64,000 nt of DNA from Odobenus rosmarus divergens (GCF_000321225.1 NW_004450404.1:783848-847847); one strand, 5' to 3'; numbered from the stretch's first letter, positions 1 through 11,960 are shown. The notes: generated from the letters alone by a model not told the origin. A program made the numbers and translations.

Positions 1-16
1 TCGTTAATTAACTAAT

Positions 17-111
17 GAATTTTTATTTAAGTAGGCTCCACACCCAACGTGCGGCTTGAACGCACCACCCTGAGATCAAGAGTCACATGCTCTACTGACT
101 TGAGCCAGCCC
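17..111 (-). repeat. Short carnivore tRNA-SINE (truncated)
   Basis: A short-body variant reading on the minus strand: ttttatttaagtag, cacccaacgtgcggctt, then agatcaagagtcacatgc and the tRNA-like head. The 3' A-rich part is degraded. Confidence 0.75.
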
Positions 112-2168
112 GAAACCTCCAGTTTGTTTGACCTATAAACCCCAGGCTCTACTGAGCCATCATGAAGCAGTTAGGAACAATAGATGCTCTTGAGATGCTT
201 TACCTCAAAAGGGTCCCCTGCTAGGCTGTTTGGGAAACAGTGGACACTCTGGCTCGTTCTTAGAGATTCCCATTAGAGATGCATATTAACATGTTGAAGG
301 CTCTGAGGAATCTTGCAGTCAAGAAATCTGTTTAATTCTACTTCTCCTCAACTTATTCCATTGTGGGACCTTTTTTTGCCCTATTCCTAGAATCATAAAG
401 CACAGAGAACTACTCTTCCACAAACATGTTGTGGAAAACCTGGCACCAGGCCAAGCTGCCTCTGATGACCATCCTGTCTGATACAACAACAGATACCTTC
501 AGACACCTTCCAGTGGTCAGTGGGGTTTCCTCCCTCTTCTTATCCTTTCATCTGATGAGACCCGGGAAGAGTCACTGGGTCGGTCTCACAGACTTCCCCT
601 TATTCATTTAAGACCCCGGACACAAGGATATGAACAAGGAAACGCTACAGTGTTCTCCAGGAAAGGTGGTGATGGAAGGGGCCTCTTTAGCACTGTCCGC
701 CAGGGCCTCCTCTACCCTCCTCTAGGCCCCTTGGTTGTCCTTAGGCCACAGACATCAGGCTACAGAACCCCTGTTTTGCTGAATAGCAAAGAGAATGCAG
801 TAGTGAGCCTGAAGAGGTCTCTGTCCTTCATGTTCCTGTCTCCACAGTGCAAAAGCAGGAAGAATGAGACCGGCCTACTTAATTCCCACGGTGAGGGGTG
901 GGAGTGTGGTGCCAGTTGAATGACTTTGGGTTTTGGATTTGGGTTCCTCAGGGCCAGAGCTAGAGTAGGAATTTCTCGTAAGAGGCGGCACCTCTGAGAA
1001 AGGCTGAGTCTTTAGCACGGGAAACCACACGATTCGCATCTAGAATGCCAGAGGCAGAATCAAGGTCCAGGTAGCTGAGTGGAGGTGTGGGAGTTCAATA
1101 AGAATGTACTCTGGAATAAAATAAAGAATGAATAACAACAGCTTGGGGAGGTTGAGCTAGCCCTTGGAGGGTGCTTGATGGCGGAGGTTAGGTTGGCTCC
1201 AAGGGCCATCATTTGTTCTTTCCATGTGTTTTCACCTTGGGAAATGAAAAGTGATTGGGATGAAAAGAGCCGGACCTCAAACCCTTCGGCCCTTCAGTTA
1301 CCCTCCCCGCCCTCACGTACAGTAAAACCTTCCAGCAGAAGCCTTAGAAGCCTTTTCTTTTTCAGATTATAAGTGAGTGCCAATGATGAGTCAGTGTTTC
1401 ATGTTTGTGCTTTAAAGCCATCCTCGATATATAAATATTAGTAGGGGCAGCCACACCGGGCAAATTTCAAACTGTTTTTTGCCAAAATCCGCCTTTTCAG
1501 TGTACATGTCACTGATTATGGCCTCCTTGGGTCTTCGTGAACACTGCAGAAACTCCCCACCTCTGGAGCTGGAGGACCCATTTCAGGCCCTACGGAATCA
1601 TTTCTCCAGAGACTTCTTTGGCACACTAAGTGCTTTTCTAATGCTGACAGAGGGCTGGAAATGGAAGGAGCTTCGATTTTTCTCAATAATGGAAAATCCC
1701 CAAATCATTTTTATCAGCTTTACAGCCAGCTAGAGATGTCCTCAAAGAGACATACACTGCTTAAAAACTCGTTTTCCTGTCTGCCTTTAAGTGGATGATG
1801 GCAGTGTAGTTTGGGCAGTGTGTGGGAGTATTAAGTGGCACCAGGCCTTACCCAGCTTTTGTTTTGGTGAGCATTAAAACGAGCTCTTTTTGGTTTGTTT
1901 GTTTTACCTGTTACCTGAAGGAAAAAAACAGTTTAAGAATAACTTAATACTTATTTCATAATGTAAAATTTTCAATAGCAAATCTTTTCCTGATAACCAA
2001 AGAATTCTAGAACAATTCTCAGTTTTTCTCCATCATGATTTTAAAATCTTCTGTAAAAATGAGTGTGTGAGTACTACCCATTTTCTGGTTTAATAAAAGG
2101 CGTTGGTATAATCAAATAGCCTGTATCTGTGCACCAAGTCATGGACTAATACTGACTTTTAGCAATTA

Positions 2169-2394
2169 TTTTTTTTAAGATTTTTTTTATTTATTTATCT
2201 GAGAGAGAGTGTGTGTGCACAAGCGAGTGAGCATGAGCAGGGGGAGGGGCAAAAGGGGAGGGAGAGGGAGAGAATAAATCTCTCCAGACTCTGCGTGGAG
2301 CCGGACACAGGGCTCGACCCCACAACCCTGAAATCATGACCTGAGCTGAAATCAAGAGTTGGATGCTCAACCGACTGAGCCACCCAGGCACCCC
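2169..2394 (-). repeat. Carnivore tRNA-Lys SINE
   Basis: T-rich start with aagatttttt and tttatttatctgagaga, ending gactgagccacccaggcacccc, which is the reverse complement of the SINE head. It is flanked by the short direct repeat agcaatta (2161-2168 and 2395-2402). Confidence 0.9.
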
Positions 2395-2423
2395 AGCAAT
2401 TAATTTTTTAAAATACCCTGCCT

Positions 2424-2638
2424 GGGGCGCCTGGGTGGTTCAGTCATTTAAGCGTCTGCCTTCGGCTCAGGTCATGATCTCAGGATCCTGGGATCGAGCC
2501 CCGAGTAGGGCTCCCTGCTCAGAGGGGGGAGTCTGCTTCTCCCTCTTCCTCTGCCCCTCACCCCCCTTCCCCCGCTCATGTGCTCTCTCTCTCTCTCTCG
2601 TTCTCTCTCTCCCAAATAAATAAATAAAATCTTTAAAA
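2424..2638 (+). repeat. Carnivore tRNA-Lys SINE
   Basis: Head ggggcgcctgggtggttcag, CT-rich body, tail aaataaataaataaaatctt. It lies about 30 bp from the minus-strand copy, making an inverted pair. Confidence 0.92.
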
Positions 2639-2684
2639 GGAAAACAAAGGACCCTGGCTTAGAAAGCTCCGTTAATGCATTTAG

Positions 2685-2800
2685 CATTTATCAAACACCT
2701 GCTATGTGAAAGGTACTGTGTAGGTGCCAGAGATTCAAAGAGTATTTAGAAAGAAAGAACCCATGGAGCTTACAGTCTAACAGAAATATACTCAAGTTTG
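2685..2800 (+). repeat. L2-like remnant
   Basis: Contains the L2-type phrases atcaaacacctgctatgtg and catggagcttacagtctaac. Assigned by eye; limits approximate. Confidence 0.5.
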
Positions 2801-3059
2801 ATGCTTTTTAGTTCCTAGTGAATTTTTTATATGGAATTTTTTTTGTTGTGTAATGAACTGAGGGGTGGCTGAGAACCAAATGCCTTTGGGGAGATATTGC
2901 TTTATTTTTTTTTTTTTCTGGAAAAAGAAAATCAAGCGTGAAATGTCTCACTTCTTCTTGTTGAATCAGTGTTGCCTAGTCAATGCCCAACTCTTCTGTA
3001 TTCACAAAAAGGGGTAGGAAAAATAGCATAAAGATGAAAGTGAAGCCCAAAGGAGATAA

Positions 3060-3245
3060 TAACGGAGAGCAGTGCTTCTCCACCTGAGATCTGGGAGCGC
3101 CTGTGTCAAAGTCCCCTGAAGGCTGCATTCTAATTGCAGATTCCCAGACCCTCCAGACTGAGTACTGGTGGTAAAGCCTGAAGGTCTTCATGTTTTAATA
3201 ACCTCCCCTGGTGAGTCTTGTGATACTCATGTCAAAGAGCACTGA
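3060..3245. repeat. MER5-like DNA-transposon remnant
   Basis: Begins gcagtgcttctccacctgag and ends near caaagagcactgat, with an internal attgcagattcccagaccc. This resembles hAT-type MER5 elements. Diverged. Confidence 0.5.
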
Positions 3246-3350
3246 TCTAGGCACGTGGAGAAGGTCACCAGGACTTCAAAGGGTGATGAAGGACCCCAGC
3301 AGATGTGTTCTCAGAGGTGCTACAGATAACCTATGAGACATTTCTGAGTA

Positions 3351-3567
3351 TATGGATGCCTGGGTGGCTCAGTCGGTTGAGCTTTTGACTAGGTTTCGCC
3401 TCGGGTGGTGATCTCAGGGTTGTGAGATGGGGCCCTGGTCTGCTCCATGCTCCGTGCACAGTCTGCTGAGATTCTCTCTCTCCCACTCCCTCTGCTCCTC
3501 CTCCCTCCCTCCCTCCCTCTCTCTCTGTCTCTAAATAAATGGATAAAATCTTAAAAAAAAAAAAAAA
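3351..3567 (+). repeat. Carnivore tRNA-Lys SINE with 15-bp target duplication
   Basis: Head atgcctgggtggctcagtcg, tail taaataaatggataaaatctt plus poly-A. The perfect duplication agacatttctgagta flanks it at 3336-3350 and 3568-3582. Confidence 0.93.
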
Positions 3568-3783
3568 AGACATTTCTGAGTACAGAGAGAAGGCAGGTGA
3601 TGGGTAAATTACTGCCCAGATTTCAAAAACGAGAAAAGAAGAGATGCCAGAAACCACCACTTTATAAGCCTGACATGACCTTTGGAAAAATTCTGTTCCA
3701 AACAGACGGAGTCAAAGCATTTAGAGGAAAATGTGATGATCCTTAGGTGTCATCATGGGTTTGCTAAAACATTGTCACTATTA

Positions 3784-3975
3784 AAGACTGTCAAATTTGG
3801 CTGCACATTAGAATCATCTGGGAGTTTTAAAAAAATCTTGATGCCCAACCCCCCCACCCAGTACCTGTTACATCACAATCTCTGGGGATGGGACCCAGGC
3901 ATCTGTCTTTTTAAACCCCCAGAGATTCTCATTTAATGCAGTGCTGTCTGAGCACTGGGAGTTTTAAAAGCTCCC
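3784..3975. repeat. MER5-like DNA-transposon remnant
   Basis: Carries cacattagaatcatctggga, cacaatctctggggatggga and cagagattctcatttaatgc, the typical MER5A order. Confidence 0.6.
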
Positions 3976-4914
3976 TGGGCTATGGTAATAGGCAAAAAAG
4001 TTTGACAACCCATTTGCCTATACGGCATTAGGCAAGTTGCTTGACTTCCTTGCACTTTGTGTAAATTCTAGGCAATTTAAAGGCCTCTCCGCCTTTCAAC
4101 TTCTGGTGATTCTGTTATTAAAAGTCATGCCAAACTGATTTCCTCCTTCCTTCCCTCCTTCTGTTCTCCTCCTCCTCTTCGTTTTCTTTCTTCTGGGGGC
4201 TGGGAGAGTCAAGGTGTCAACGTATATATCTTAACTTCATGAAAATATTTAGCAAAATTTCCCAGGATGTCTCATAGGCAAATAAGATGGTAGTTACGAT
4301 GGGTGGATTTAGCACCTAACTGAACAAATATGCTCAGAGTATGAATGTAATGGGTCTGCAGTAATCCTGGAGAATGGGCCGGGTTGGAACGCTACAGGGG
4401 CTGTTGTGCCCTTGGAGCTGACCTTGTTAACATTTTTTATCCAGGTTGTAGGTAAGAAAGATATGAAAGAAATGCCTGTCAAATTTGGAGATAACCCAAC
4501 GTTTAGGAGGCTTAATTCATACCATACATAAAAGAATCAGGCCTAGGTCTGAGCAGAATATCTGTTTATTAAGGTTATTATTGTTTTAACAATATTTCCA
4601 TAATTCAAATATTGTGCTCGTTTTATTTGTTCTCTTTCTTTAGTTGAGTCAAAACTTGGAGGCTTTTGTGTACTGCTAATGGAAAAACAGCCCTGGTAGG
4701 GTCTCAAGTCAGTTGTTCTCTGATTTTGTTCCTATCAAGCAGTGCAAATCGATTAGATCCGGCTGGTTTGGAGCAATAGAAAATAAAGGAAGTGTCACCC
4801 CAAAAAGCCACGAGGTGGATGGAATACTAAAATCCAGTTTAGCAGTTTCAGCTGATGAGCGTGAGGATAGACCTGGGAGGGGGGGGTGTCTCAGAAACAC
4901 GTGGACGGCTTATT

Positions 4915-5000
4915 TAAAAAGGGCCGACTGGACTCTTGATCACACGTCGTGAGTTCAAGCCCTCTTTGGGCATAGAGTTTACTGAAAAAAAAAAAAAAAG
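4915..5000 (+). repeat. Degenerate short tRNA-SINE
   Basis: Contains ggactcttgatcacac, gtgagttcaagccctctttg, a tagagtttact segment and poly-A, matching the short-body SINE on the plus strand. The head is mutated. Confidence 0.6.
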
Positions 5001-5745
5001 AACACACACAAAAAGGGCGCTCGGCTCCCTCCTCCCCCCCATTGTGACACCCTAGTCTGGGGGGAGGCCTCGAGCCTGCTTTTTTAAAACAAGCTCTCCA
5101 GCTGATTCTGAGAAATAGTGTTGAGGAACTCACTTTGATTTGAGTTTTGGCAGAGTTGTTTAAATATGTTGTTTTGTCTCATAGTCCGTCTCCAATCTGT
5201 GTTTCTAAAAGCCCAGATAGATTTAATTATTTTGTGCTTACAACCCAAACAGTTAAATTATATCAGGTCCTTCATATCCCAGTCCCTATATTTCAATTAG
5301 AAAACTGTACGCTCTTACATTTCCGTTTTCCCTTTCATTTTTAATGCTTTATTTTATACAGACCTCGATCAGACCTCGACACGGGGAAAATATAATTTAT
5401 GTGTAGCGCAAAAGCAATCTATAATAGCTGCTCGGGTGCTGCGGCTGTGTTTTGGAAAATGCACCCGGCTTAGGTTATGCCTGATCATTTTCCGCATCAC
5501 ATGCTGAACAGCAGTTGCGAAGAAGCATAAAATGAATGCTGCTGAGCAGCCCTCAGATACCTTGCTGTTAACGGGTGCTTTCCTCCCCCCCCCCCCCCCC
5601 CCCTGCCTCCCGTGTCTTCCTCAGCAGGATCTATGACTGAGGTGGATCGGCTAGGAGTGGCTCCTCGCAGCATAGAGGGAGGCACTTTTCACACTCTGTT
5701 TTGGAATGAGAAGTTAAATTCATGAGCACACATGATTTAGAAGAC

Positions 5746-5794
5746 ATGGGCTGTGGCACTTCGTCTTCAAGGAAAGACAGGAAATCTGAGAAAG
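5746..5794 (+). CDS. PPEF1: PPEF1 coding exon 1: acylated N-terminus
   Basis: Encodes residues 1-16, MGCGTSSSRKDRKSEK, then one base of codon 17. Gly2, Cys3 and Ser6 fit the N-myristoylation signal MGxxxS with an adjacent palmitoylation cysteine, as known in PPEF proteins, so the product is probably membrane-tethered. The start at 5746 has a strong Kozak context (G at -3, G at +4). An in-frame ATG at 5722 has a poor context (T at -3, A at +4) and would add MSTHDLED, hiding Gly2. An in-frame TGA at 5707 closes the frame upstream. The donor is AAAG|gtgagt at 5795, close to consensus. The 5' edge of the exon is not resolved: AG dinucleotides at 5710, 5713, 5725 and 5740 are possible acceptors, or this may be part of a first exon. 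Confidence 0.9.
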
Positions 5795-6161
5795 GTGAGT
5801 GCCAGCGGGGGTGCCTGTCTTCCTGAATGAATGGGGAGCCCAGCGAGAGTGAGCCAGATTCGCCCTCTCCCCTCTCCCCGGGCAGTCACTTGCTTCTCCA
5901 CCAGCCCCGTGCGCTTGGGCACAAGGCACCATCACTTGAGCTGAATATTGAAGGTTGAATATTGGCATAACACAGGGAACTACCTTTAGGAAGATGTAGC
6001 TTTGAATTTACGAGGTACCATAAAGTATTATCTAAGAGAGAGCTTATGTTTGATTTGATTTCAGCTGAAAACGTACCAATATAAAAAATCTCCATTTCAA
6101 ATTCAGTGGCAGGGAACAAGAAAGCCTCTGTAAATTTATCTCTGTTTATTCAATATGCTTA

Positions 6162-6188
6162 TAGTATATGTGCTGCCGAAGCGAGCAC
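6162..6188 (-). pseudogene. 27-nt U6 snRNA 5'-end fragment with target duplication
   Basis: The minus strand reads the first 27 nt of U6 snRNA without a mismatch (gtgctcgcttcggcagcac, then atatacta). It is flanked by the 17-nt perfect direct repeat tattcaatatgcttata at 6147-6163 and 6189-6205; two U6 bases overlap the left copy. There is no poly-A and no attached L1 or other sequence. It has the form of a minimal retroposition or template-switch scar, not a gene: the U6 promoter, body and La site are absent. Confidence 0.88.
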
Positions 6189-8233
6189 TATTCAATATGC
6201 TTATAAATAGCTATATCCGTACCTATGTGGCATTTAGCTGCAGCATTGACTTTTTATTAGATTTTGTAACTCAGTGATTGGATTATTTTTTACAGCTATT
6301 CAACACAGAACTTCATAGATTTGCCCCACATTTTTAGACTATTCCGGGTAGAATTTGGGAAACGCAAGATCATCTGCTTCCCAAAAAGTGTGTTGTTTCT
6401 ACATAGAGGACATGCCCCCCACGATCCCCATATAATTAGAGGCTTAAATATTGCCTTTGTTTATTTTGTACTGAAGTTCTTTCTCATACCTACTAAAATC
6501 TAGTTGCAACTCACTTGAGTGTTTAAGGGACATAGTCTCCACAAGCAAATAAAAATAAAAATAAACTGGGATGATTATGTGAATAATTTGCTCTTAAACT
6601 CCATTCTTTCGTGTCTAGGTTATAGATAATTTTCCCAGTTTCTTTTCCGTGTCTTGTTTTTGGAAGTTTACTCAGGCTTAAGATGGACAGTTTAGGATGC
6701 AGAGTATTCTATACTAATTAGCATGTGATGTTTTTTCTTGGGAATCCAATGCTATTCTGCCTCCCAGCTGACTTGTGCTGGTGAGTTAGCAAAGCTGATC
6801 TCCCACAGTAGGGACACGGGAGATGTACTAACTCTTTCAAATCTGTAAGTCTTTCAAAAGCTCCAACTGAGCTAATTCCATGGTAATAATTTATTATAAG
6901 AGAGCAAAGGGAGTAATATTCTTTTTATATCTAGGATTATCCAGAGTTCTTTAAATTTGGCCAAATTTCTCAGGTTACTAAAAAAAAAAAAAAAAAAAAA
7001 GGCCATGCCCAACTTGCAAAAGTAAATTCTCTCTTTTTGAAATACTTCTCAACTTTTAAAATGTTGCAGGTAAATGGAAATGTTGCCTTAGATTTTGGGA
7101 TTGGTTTATCTTTTAATTTACCGAGGTGAAATTCACATAACACAAAATTAATCATTTTAAAGGGGACATTTCATTGTCATTTGGTACCTTCACAAGGTTG
7201 TGTAACCATCCCTTCTAGTCTAGTTCCAAACATTTTCATCACTCCAAAGCAAACCCCCTTATCTACTGTGCAGTTTCTCCCTATTTCCCTCTCCTTCTAG
7301 CCCCTGGCAACCACTAGTGTTGTATTCTGTCTCTGTGAATTTACTGATTCTGGATATGTCGGGTAAATGGAATCATACACAATGTAACCTCTGCCTCCTT
7401 TCACTTAGCATGTTTTTGAGGTTCATTCATGTTGTAGCATCTATCATACTTCATTCCTTTTTAAGACTGAATAGTATTCCATTGTATGTAGAGACCACAT
7501 TTTGTTTATCCATTCATCTATTGATGACATGTGGGTTGTTTCCACCTGTTTGGCTACTGGGAACAGTGCTGCTATGAACATGAGCATGTGTGTGTACTTG
7601 CTTGAGTTCCTGTTCTCAGTTCTTTGGGGGTATATACCCAGGAATGAAATTGCCAGGTCATATGGTAATTCTATGTTTAACTATTTGAGGAAATGCCAAA
7701 CTCTTCTCCTGGGTCATTCTCTTAAAAGAGTAGTTTTATTGAGCCTATAATTCACAGACCACACAATTCACCAGTTTAAGGGATATAATTCATTGGTTTT
7801 CAGTATATTCACAGAGCTGTACAACCATCACCACTATCAGTTTTAGAACATTTTTCATATCCCCCCTCCAAACCATTAGTTGTGACTACCCTACCCACTA
7901 CCTCCCCCCAGCCCTAGGCAATCACTAATCTACTTTCTGTCTCTATAGATTTGGGCTCTTCTGGACATTTCCTATCAATGTAATCAGACCACATGGAGTC
8001 TTCTCTGTGTGACTTCTTTCATTCAGCATAGTGTTTTCAAAGTTCATGTCATAGCAAGAATCAGAATTTCATTCCTTTTCATCGCTGAATAATACTCCAT
8101 TGTCGGAATATGCCACGTCGTATTCGTCCATTCATTAATTGATAGACATTTGGGTTGTTTCTGCCTTTCTACTACTGTGAACAATGCTACTATGAACATT
8201 CATGTACAAGTTATAGTGTAAACACATGGTTTT

Positions 8234-8440
8234 GGGGTGCCTGGGTGGCTCAGTCATTAAGCATCTGCCTTCAGCGCAGGTCATGATCCCAGGGTCCTGG
8301 GATCAAGCCCCGCATCGGGCTCCCTGCTCCACGGGAAGCCTGCTTCTCCCTCTCCCACTCCCCCTGCTTGTGTTCCTGCTCTCATTATATCTCTCTCTGT
8401 CAAATAAATAAAATCCTTAAAACAAACAAACAAACAAACA
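8234..8440 (+). repeat. Carnivore tRNA-Lys SINE in L1
   Basis: Head ggggtgcctgggtggctcag; tail caaataaataaaatcctt followed by an (AAAC)n run. It splits the L1 sequence, which resumes at once after it. Confidence 0.92.
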
Positions 8441-10088
8441 TGTGTTTTTGGTGCTCTTGGGTATATACCCAGGAATAGAATTGCTGGGTCATATGGTAGC
8501 TCAATGTTTAACATTTTGAGAAACTCCCAAACTGTTTTCCCAAGTGCCTGCGCCATTCTTCATTTCCACCCACAGCGTATAATGGTTATAATTTTTCCAC
8601 ATCCTTTGCAATACTTCTTATGGTCTGTCCTTTTGATTATAGCCATCCTAGCAGGTATGAAATGGTAGTTCATTAGGGTTTTCATTTGCATTTCCCTAAT
8701 GACTAATGATATTTAACATCTTGTCATGTGTATGTTAGCCATTTGCAGATCTTTGGAAGAATGTCTATTCAGATCATCTGTCCATTTTTAGTTGTTTTTA
8801 TATCATTTTGTTGTAAGAATTTTCTTTATATATTCCAGTTATAAGTTCTTTATCAAATATATGATTTGCAAATGTTTTCTTTCTTTCTGTGGGCTGTCTT
8901 CTCACTTTCTTGATGATGTCCTTTGAAGCAGAAAGGTTTTTAATTTTGATGAAGTCCAGTTTATTTTTTCTTTGGTTGCTTATGCTTTTGGCATCGTGCC
9001 AAAGAATCCATTGCCAAAGCCAAGATTGTTTATGGCTATGTTTTCTTCTAAAAGTTTTATATTTTTAGCTCTTACATTTAGGTTTTTGATACATTTTGAG
9101 TTAGTTTTCATATACGGTATGAGGCAGAGGAACAGATTTATTCTTTGCATGTGGATATCCAGTCATTTGTTGAAAAGACTATTCTTTCTCCATTGAATGG
9201 TCTTGGCACTCTTGTCAAAAATCAATTGGCTGTAGATATGAGGGTTTATTTCTGGACTCTGAATTTTATTCCATTGATGTATATGTCTATCCTTATGCCA
9301 GTACCACACTGTCTTGATTACTGTATTTTATAGAAAGTTTTGAAATTGGAAGTCTGAGTCCTTCAACTTTCTCTTTTTCAAGATTGTTTTGGCTTTCTGG
9401 GTCCCTTGTATTTCCATATGAATTTTAAGATCAATTTGTCAGTTTCTCAAAAGAAGCCATCTGGAATGTTGTTGGGGATTGCACTGAATCTGTAGACCGA
9501 CTGGGGGAGTATTGCCAGCTTAACAGTTAAATCGTCTGATCCATGAACATGGAATGTCTTCCCATTTGTTTAGGTCTTTAATTTCTTTCAACAGTGTTTT
9601 GTAGCATTCAAAGCTTAAGTTTTACACTTCTTTTGTTAAATTTACTCCAAGTATTTTCATTCTTTTTAATGCTGTTATAAAATGGGATTATTTTCTTACT
9701 TTCATTTTTGGATTGCTCATTGCAAGTGTATAGAAAACAATTGATTTCTGTATATTGATCTTGTATCCCAAGACTTTGGTTGATTCTTTAGGATTTTCTA
9801 TTTACAAACTATGTCATCTGCATATAGTTTAACTTCTTCCTTTCTATTCTATGCCTTTTTTTTCATTTTCTTGCATAGTAATCCTGGCTAGAACCTCTCT
9901 TAGTGTTGAATAGAAATTCACGAATACACATCCTTGTCTTGTTCCTGATCATAGGGGGAAAACATTCAGTCTTTCGTCTTTAAGTATGATATTAACTGCG
10001 GCTTTTTCTAAGATATTCTTTATCAGGTTGAGGAAGTTCATTCCGATTCCTAGTTTATTGGTTGTTTTTTATTAAGAAGTGGTGTTTA

Positions 10089-10273
10089 GGGGTGCCTGGG
10101 TGACTCAGTCAGTTGGGCATCTGCCTTTGGCTCAGGTCATGATCCCAGGGTCCTGGGATTTAGCCCCGAGTCAGGCTCCCCACTCATCAGGGAGTCTGTT
10201 TCTCCCGCTCCCTCTGCCCCTCCCCCCACCCATGTGCGCACTCTCTCTCTCAAATAAATAAAATCTTAAAAAA
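10089..10273 (+). repeat. Carnivore tRNA-Lys SINE in L1
   Basis: Flanked by the perfect 15-nt duplication aagaagtggtgttta at 10074-10088 and 10274-10288. Head ggggtgcctgggtgactcag; tail aaataaataaaatctt. Confidence 0.94.
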
Positions 10274-11464
10274 AAGAAGTGGTGTTTAATTTTGTCAAAT
10301 GCTTTATCTGCATTTTGAAATGATCATGTAGTTTTGCCCTTTATTCTATGATGAGTTAATTGAATTTCAGATGTTGAACCAACTTGGCATTCCTGGGATA
10401 AATCCCTCTTGGTCGTGGGGTATAATATTTTTTATATGTTGCTGGATTCAGTTTGTTAGAGTTTTGTTTAGGATTTTTGCATCTGTATTCATAAGAAATA
10501 TTGGTCTATAGTTTTCATGTGATGTGTTTGTGTGGTTTTGCGATCAGGGTAATACTAGCCTCATAGAATGAGTTGCAAAGTCTTTCTTTTCTTCCACCTT
10601 TTAGAAGAGTTTGTGAAGAATTGGTATTCTTTAAATGTTTGGTAGAATTCATCAGTGAAACTGAGTATGGGCTTTTCTTTGTGGGTAGCCTTTTGATTGC
10701 GTATTCTACTTTTGTTATAGGTCTATTCAGATTTTCTATTTCTTCTTGATTCATTTTTAGTAGTTTGTGTCCTTCTAGGAATTTGCCCATTTCATCTAAG
10801 CTATTTAATATATTAGCATATACTTGTCAGAGTATATAGTTCTTTTTATTCTTTTTATTCTTTAGTTCTTTTTATTCTTCCATTATCTCTTGTTGAATAT
10901 GTCAATGTTTATTATGATTTCATATTAATAAACCTGAAAACTGAAGCAATGTTATTTACTTACATTTAGCCATAAAAAGTTTTTCTCATTTAGAAATATT
11001 GTAAAACATAGAAACGCTGTTGGAAATAATATTCATCATTCTACTACCCAGTGACAACAACATTTTGGTAATTTCTTTTTTCATTTTTTTTTGGTATAGT
11101 ATATAGATTTCTGATCATCCTAAATATTAATTTCTTGTAGCTTAATTTTTTGGCACTAAAACATTATTATATAAACATTTCTCACGTTGTTATAAATGCT
11201 TTGTAAATAGCATTTTAACCATTACTAAACATTTTACCTAATGGGTAGATCATCATAGTCTTAATTATTCCTCTAATATGGAATCTTTTTTTTTTTTTTT
11301 TTTACTAATATAGACAATACTTGGAAGAATTTCTTTGTGTAGTTTTTCCCTTACTTTGGATTATTCCCATATTCAGGTGATTAGACATGAACTTACTGTG
11401 TCAAGTGTTACGAATGTTTTGAAAGCTCTTGATAGAAAAATAATAGTTACTATTTCCTGATTAC

Positions 11465-11960
11465 TAACTATAGAGAATGTTCGAAATATTCTGCATACTT
11501 TTTATTTAATCCTTGCAATAAACCTGAGTAAAGTGTTATTATTCCTTTTTTGTATATTTGAAGAAGCTCATGCTCAGTGAGGTAAGTACTTGTCCAGGTC
11601 ATATTAGTAACCACTGCCAGAGTTGGGATTTTAACCCAAGGAGTTCTGAGTATAGTGTCGTGGGTTTTTTTGCCGTCAACAATTACACCCTTTTACGGTG
11701 CCTCTCAACATTGCTGCTCTTAGAAACTAACTTTAATTAAATTTACTCACATAAAGTATCTTTTATTTGCATAGTGCTTTTATAGTTGTACAGGCCCTTT
11801 CATATACATTTGACCTTCACAGCCTGTGAAGGATTGTTCTCAATTTGTAAACAAGGAAATAGAGGCTTTGAGAGGCAAAGTGATTTGCTTAAAAAGGCAT
11901 AGCTAGTAAGTGGCAGAGCCGGGGGTTAGGGCTCGCTCCCTGTTTCTCATGGTCTGACTG
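11465..11960 (-). repeat. MIR-like remnants
   Basis: Two adjacent old SINE remnants with antisense MIR phrases such as gaagaagctcatgctcagtg, and ggaaatagaggctttgagag followed by agctagtaagtggcagagc. Limits approximate. Confidence 0.55.

Larger units (their letters stand above)
1..5745. other. 5' flank or 5' untranslated intron of PPEF1
   Basis: No coding exon found. It contains the repeats listed separately plus unique AT-rich sequence. The stretch 5340-5745 is repeat-free and has somewhat more CpG, a 19-base C run at 5585-5603 and a TATA-like cataaaa near 5527. It might hold a promoter or a 5' UTR, but no strong core-promoter combination is visible. I looked for neighbouring genes of the mammalian locus, such as RS1 on the minus strand, and saw none. 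Confidence 0.5.
7095..10905 (-). mobile_element. Old L1 remnants (3' UTR and ORF2 3' part), minus strand
   Basis: On the plus strand this reads antisense L1: tattccattgtatgtagaga, then a ggtcatatggtaattc block, and later text matching antisense ORF2 (gggattgcactgaatctgta). The 3' UTR part appears twice (7095-7735 and 7736-8230, again from 8440), so at least two elements or a duplication are present. ORF2 is broken by stops and frameshifts. Two SINEs are inserted. Confidence 0.85.

Noticed and set aside
2424..2500. tRNA-like A and B boxes in this and other SINE heads
   Set aside because: These are tRNA-Lys-derived SINE promoters, not functional tRNA genes; no full cloverleaf or anticodon arm is kept.
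1..5700. RS1 or another neighbour of the mammalian PPEF1 locus
   Set aside because: No signal-peptide exon or other recognisable exon was found on either strand in this flank; the neighbour presumably lies further upstream.
6147..6205. Short spaced direct repeats, looking like a two-unit array
   Set aside because: They are target-site duplications around a U6 fragment; the similar repeats elsewhere also flank retroposons. No CRISPR in this vertebrate DNA.
10515..10790. Minus-strand open frame resembling L1 ORF2 (ENLNRPITKVEYAIKRLPTK)
   Set aside because: Real homology to L1 reverse-transcriptase protein, but only a short decayed remnant; counted as part of the L1 feature, not as a gene.
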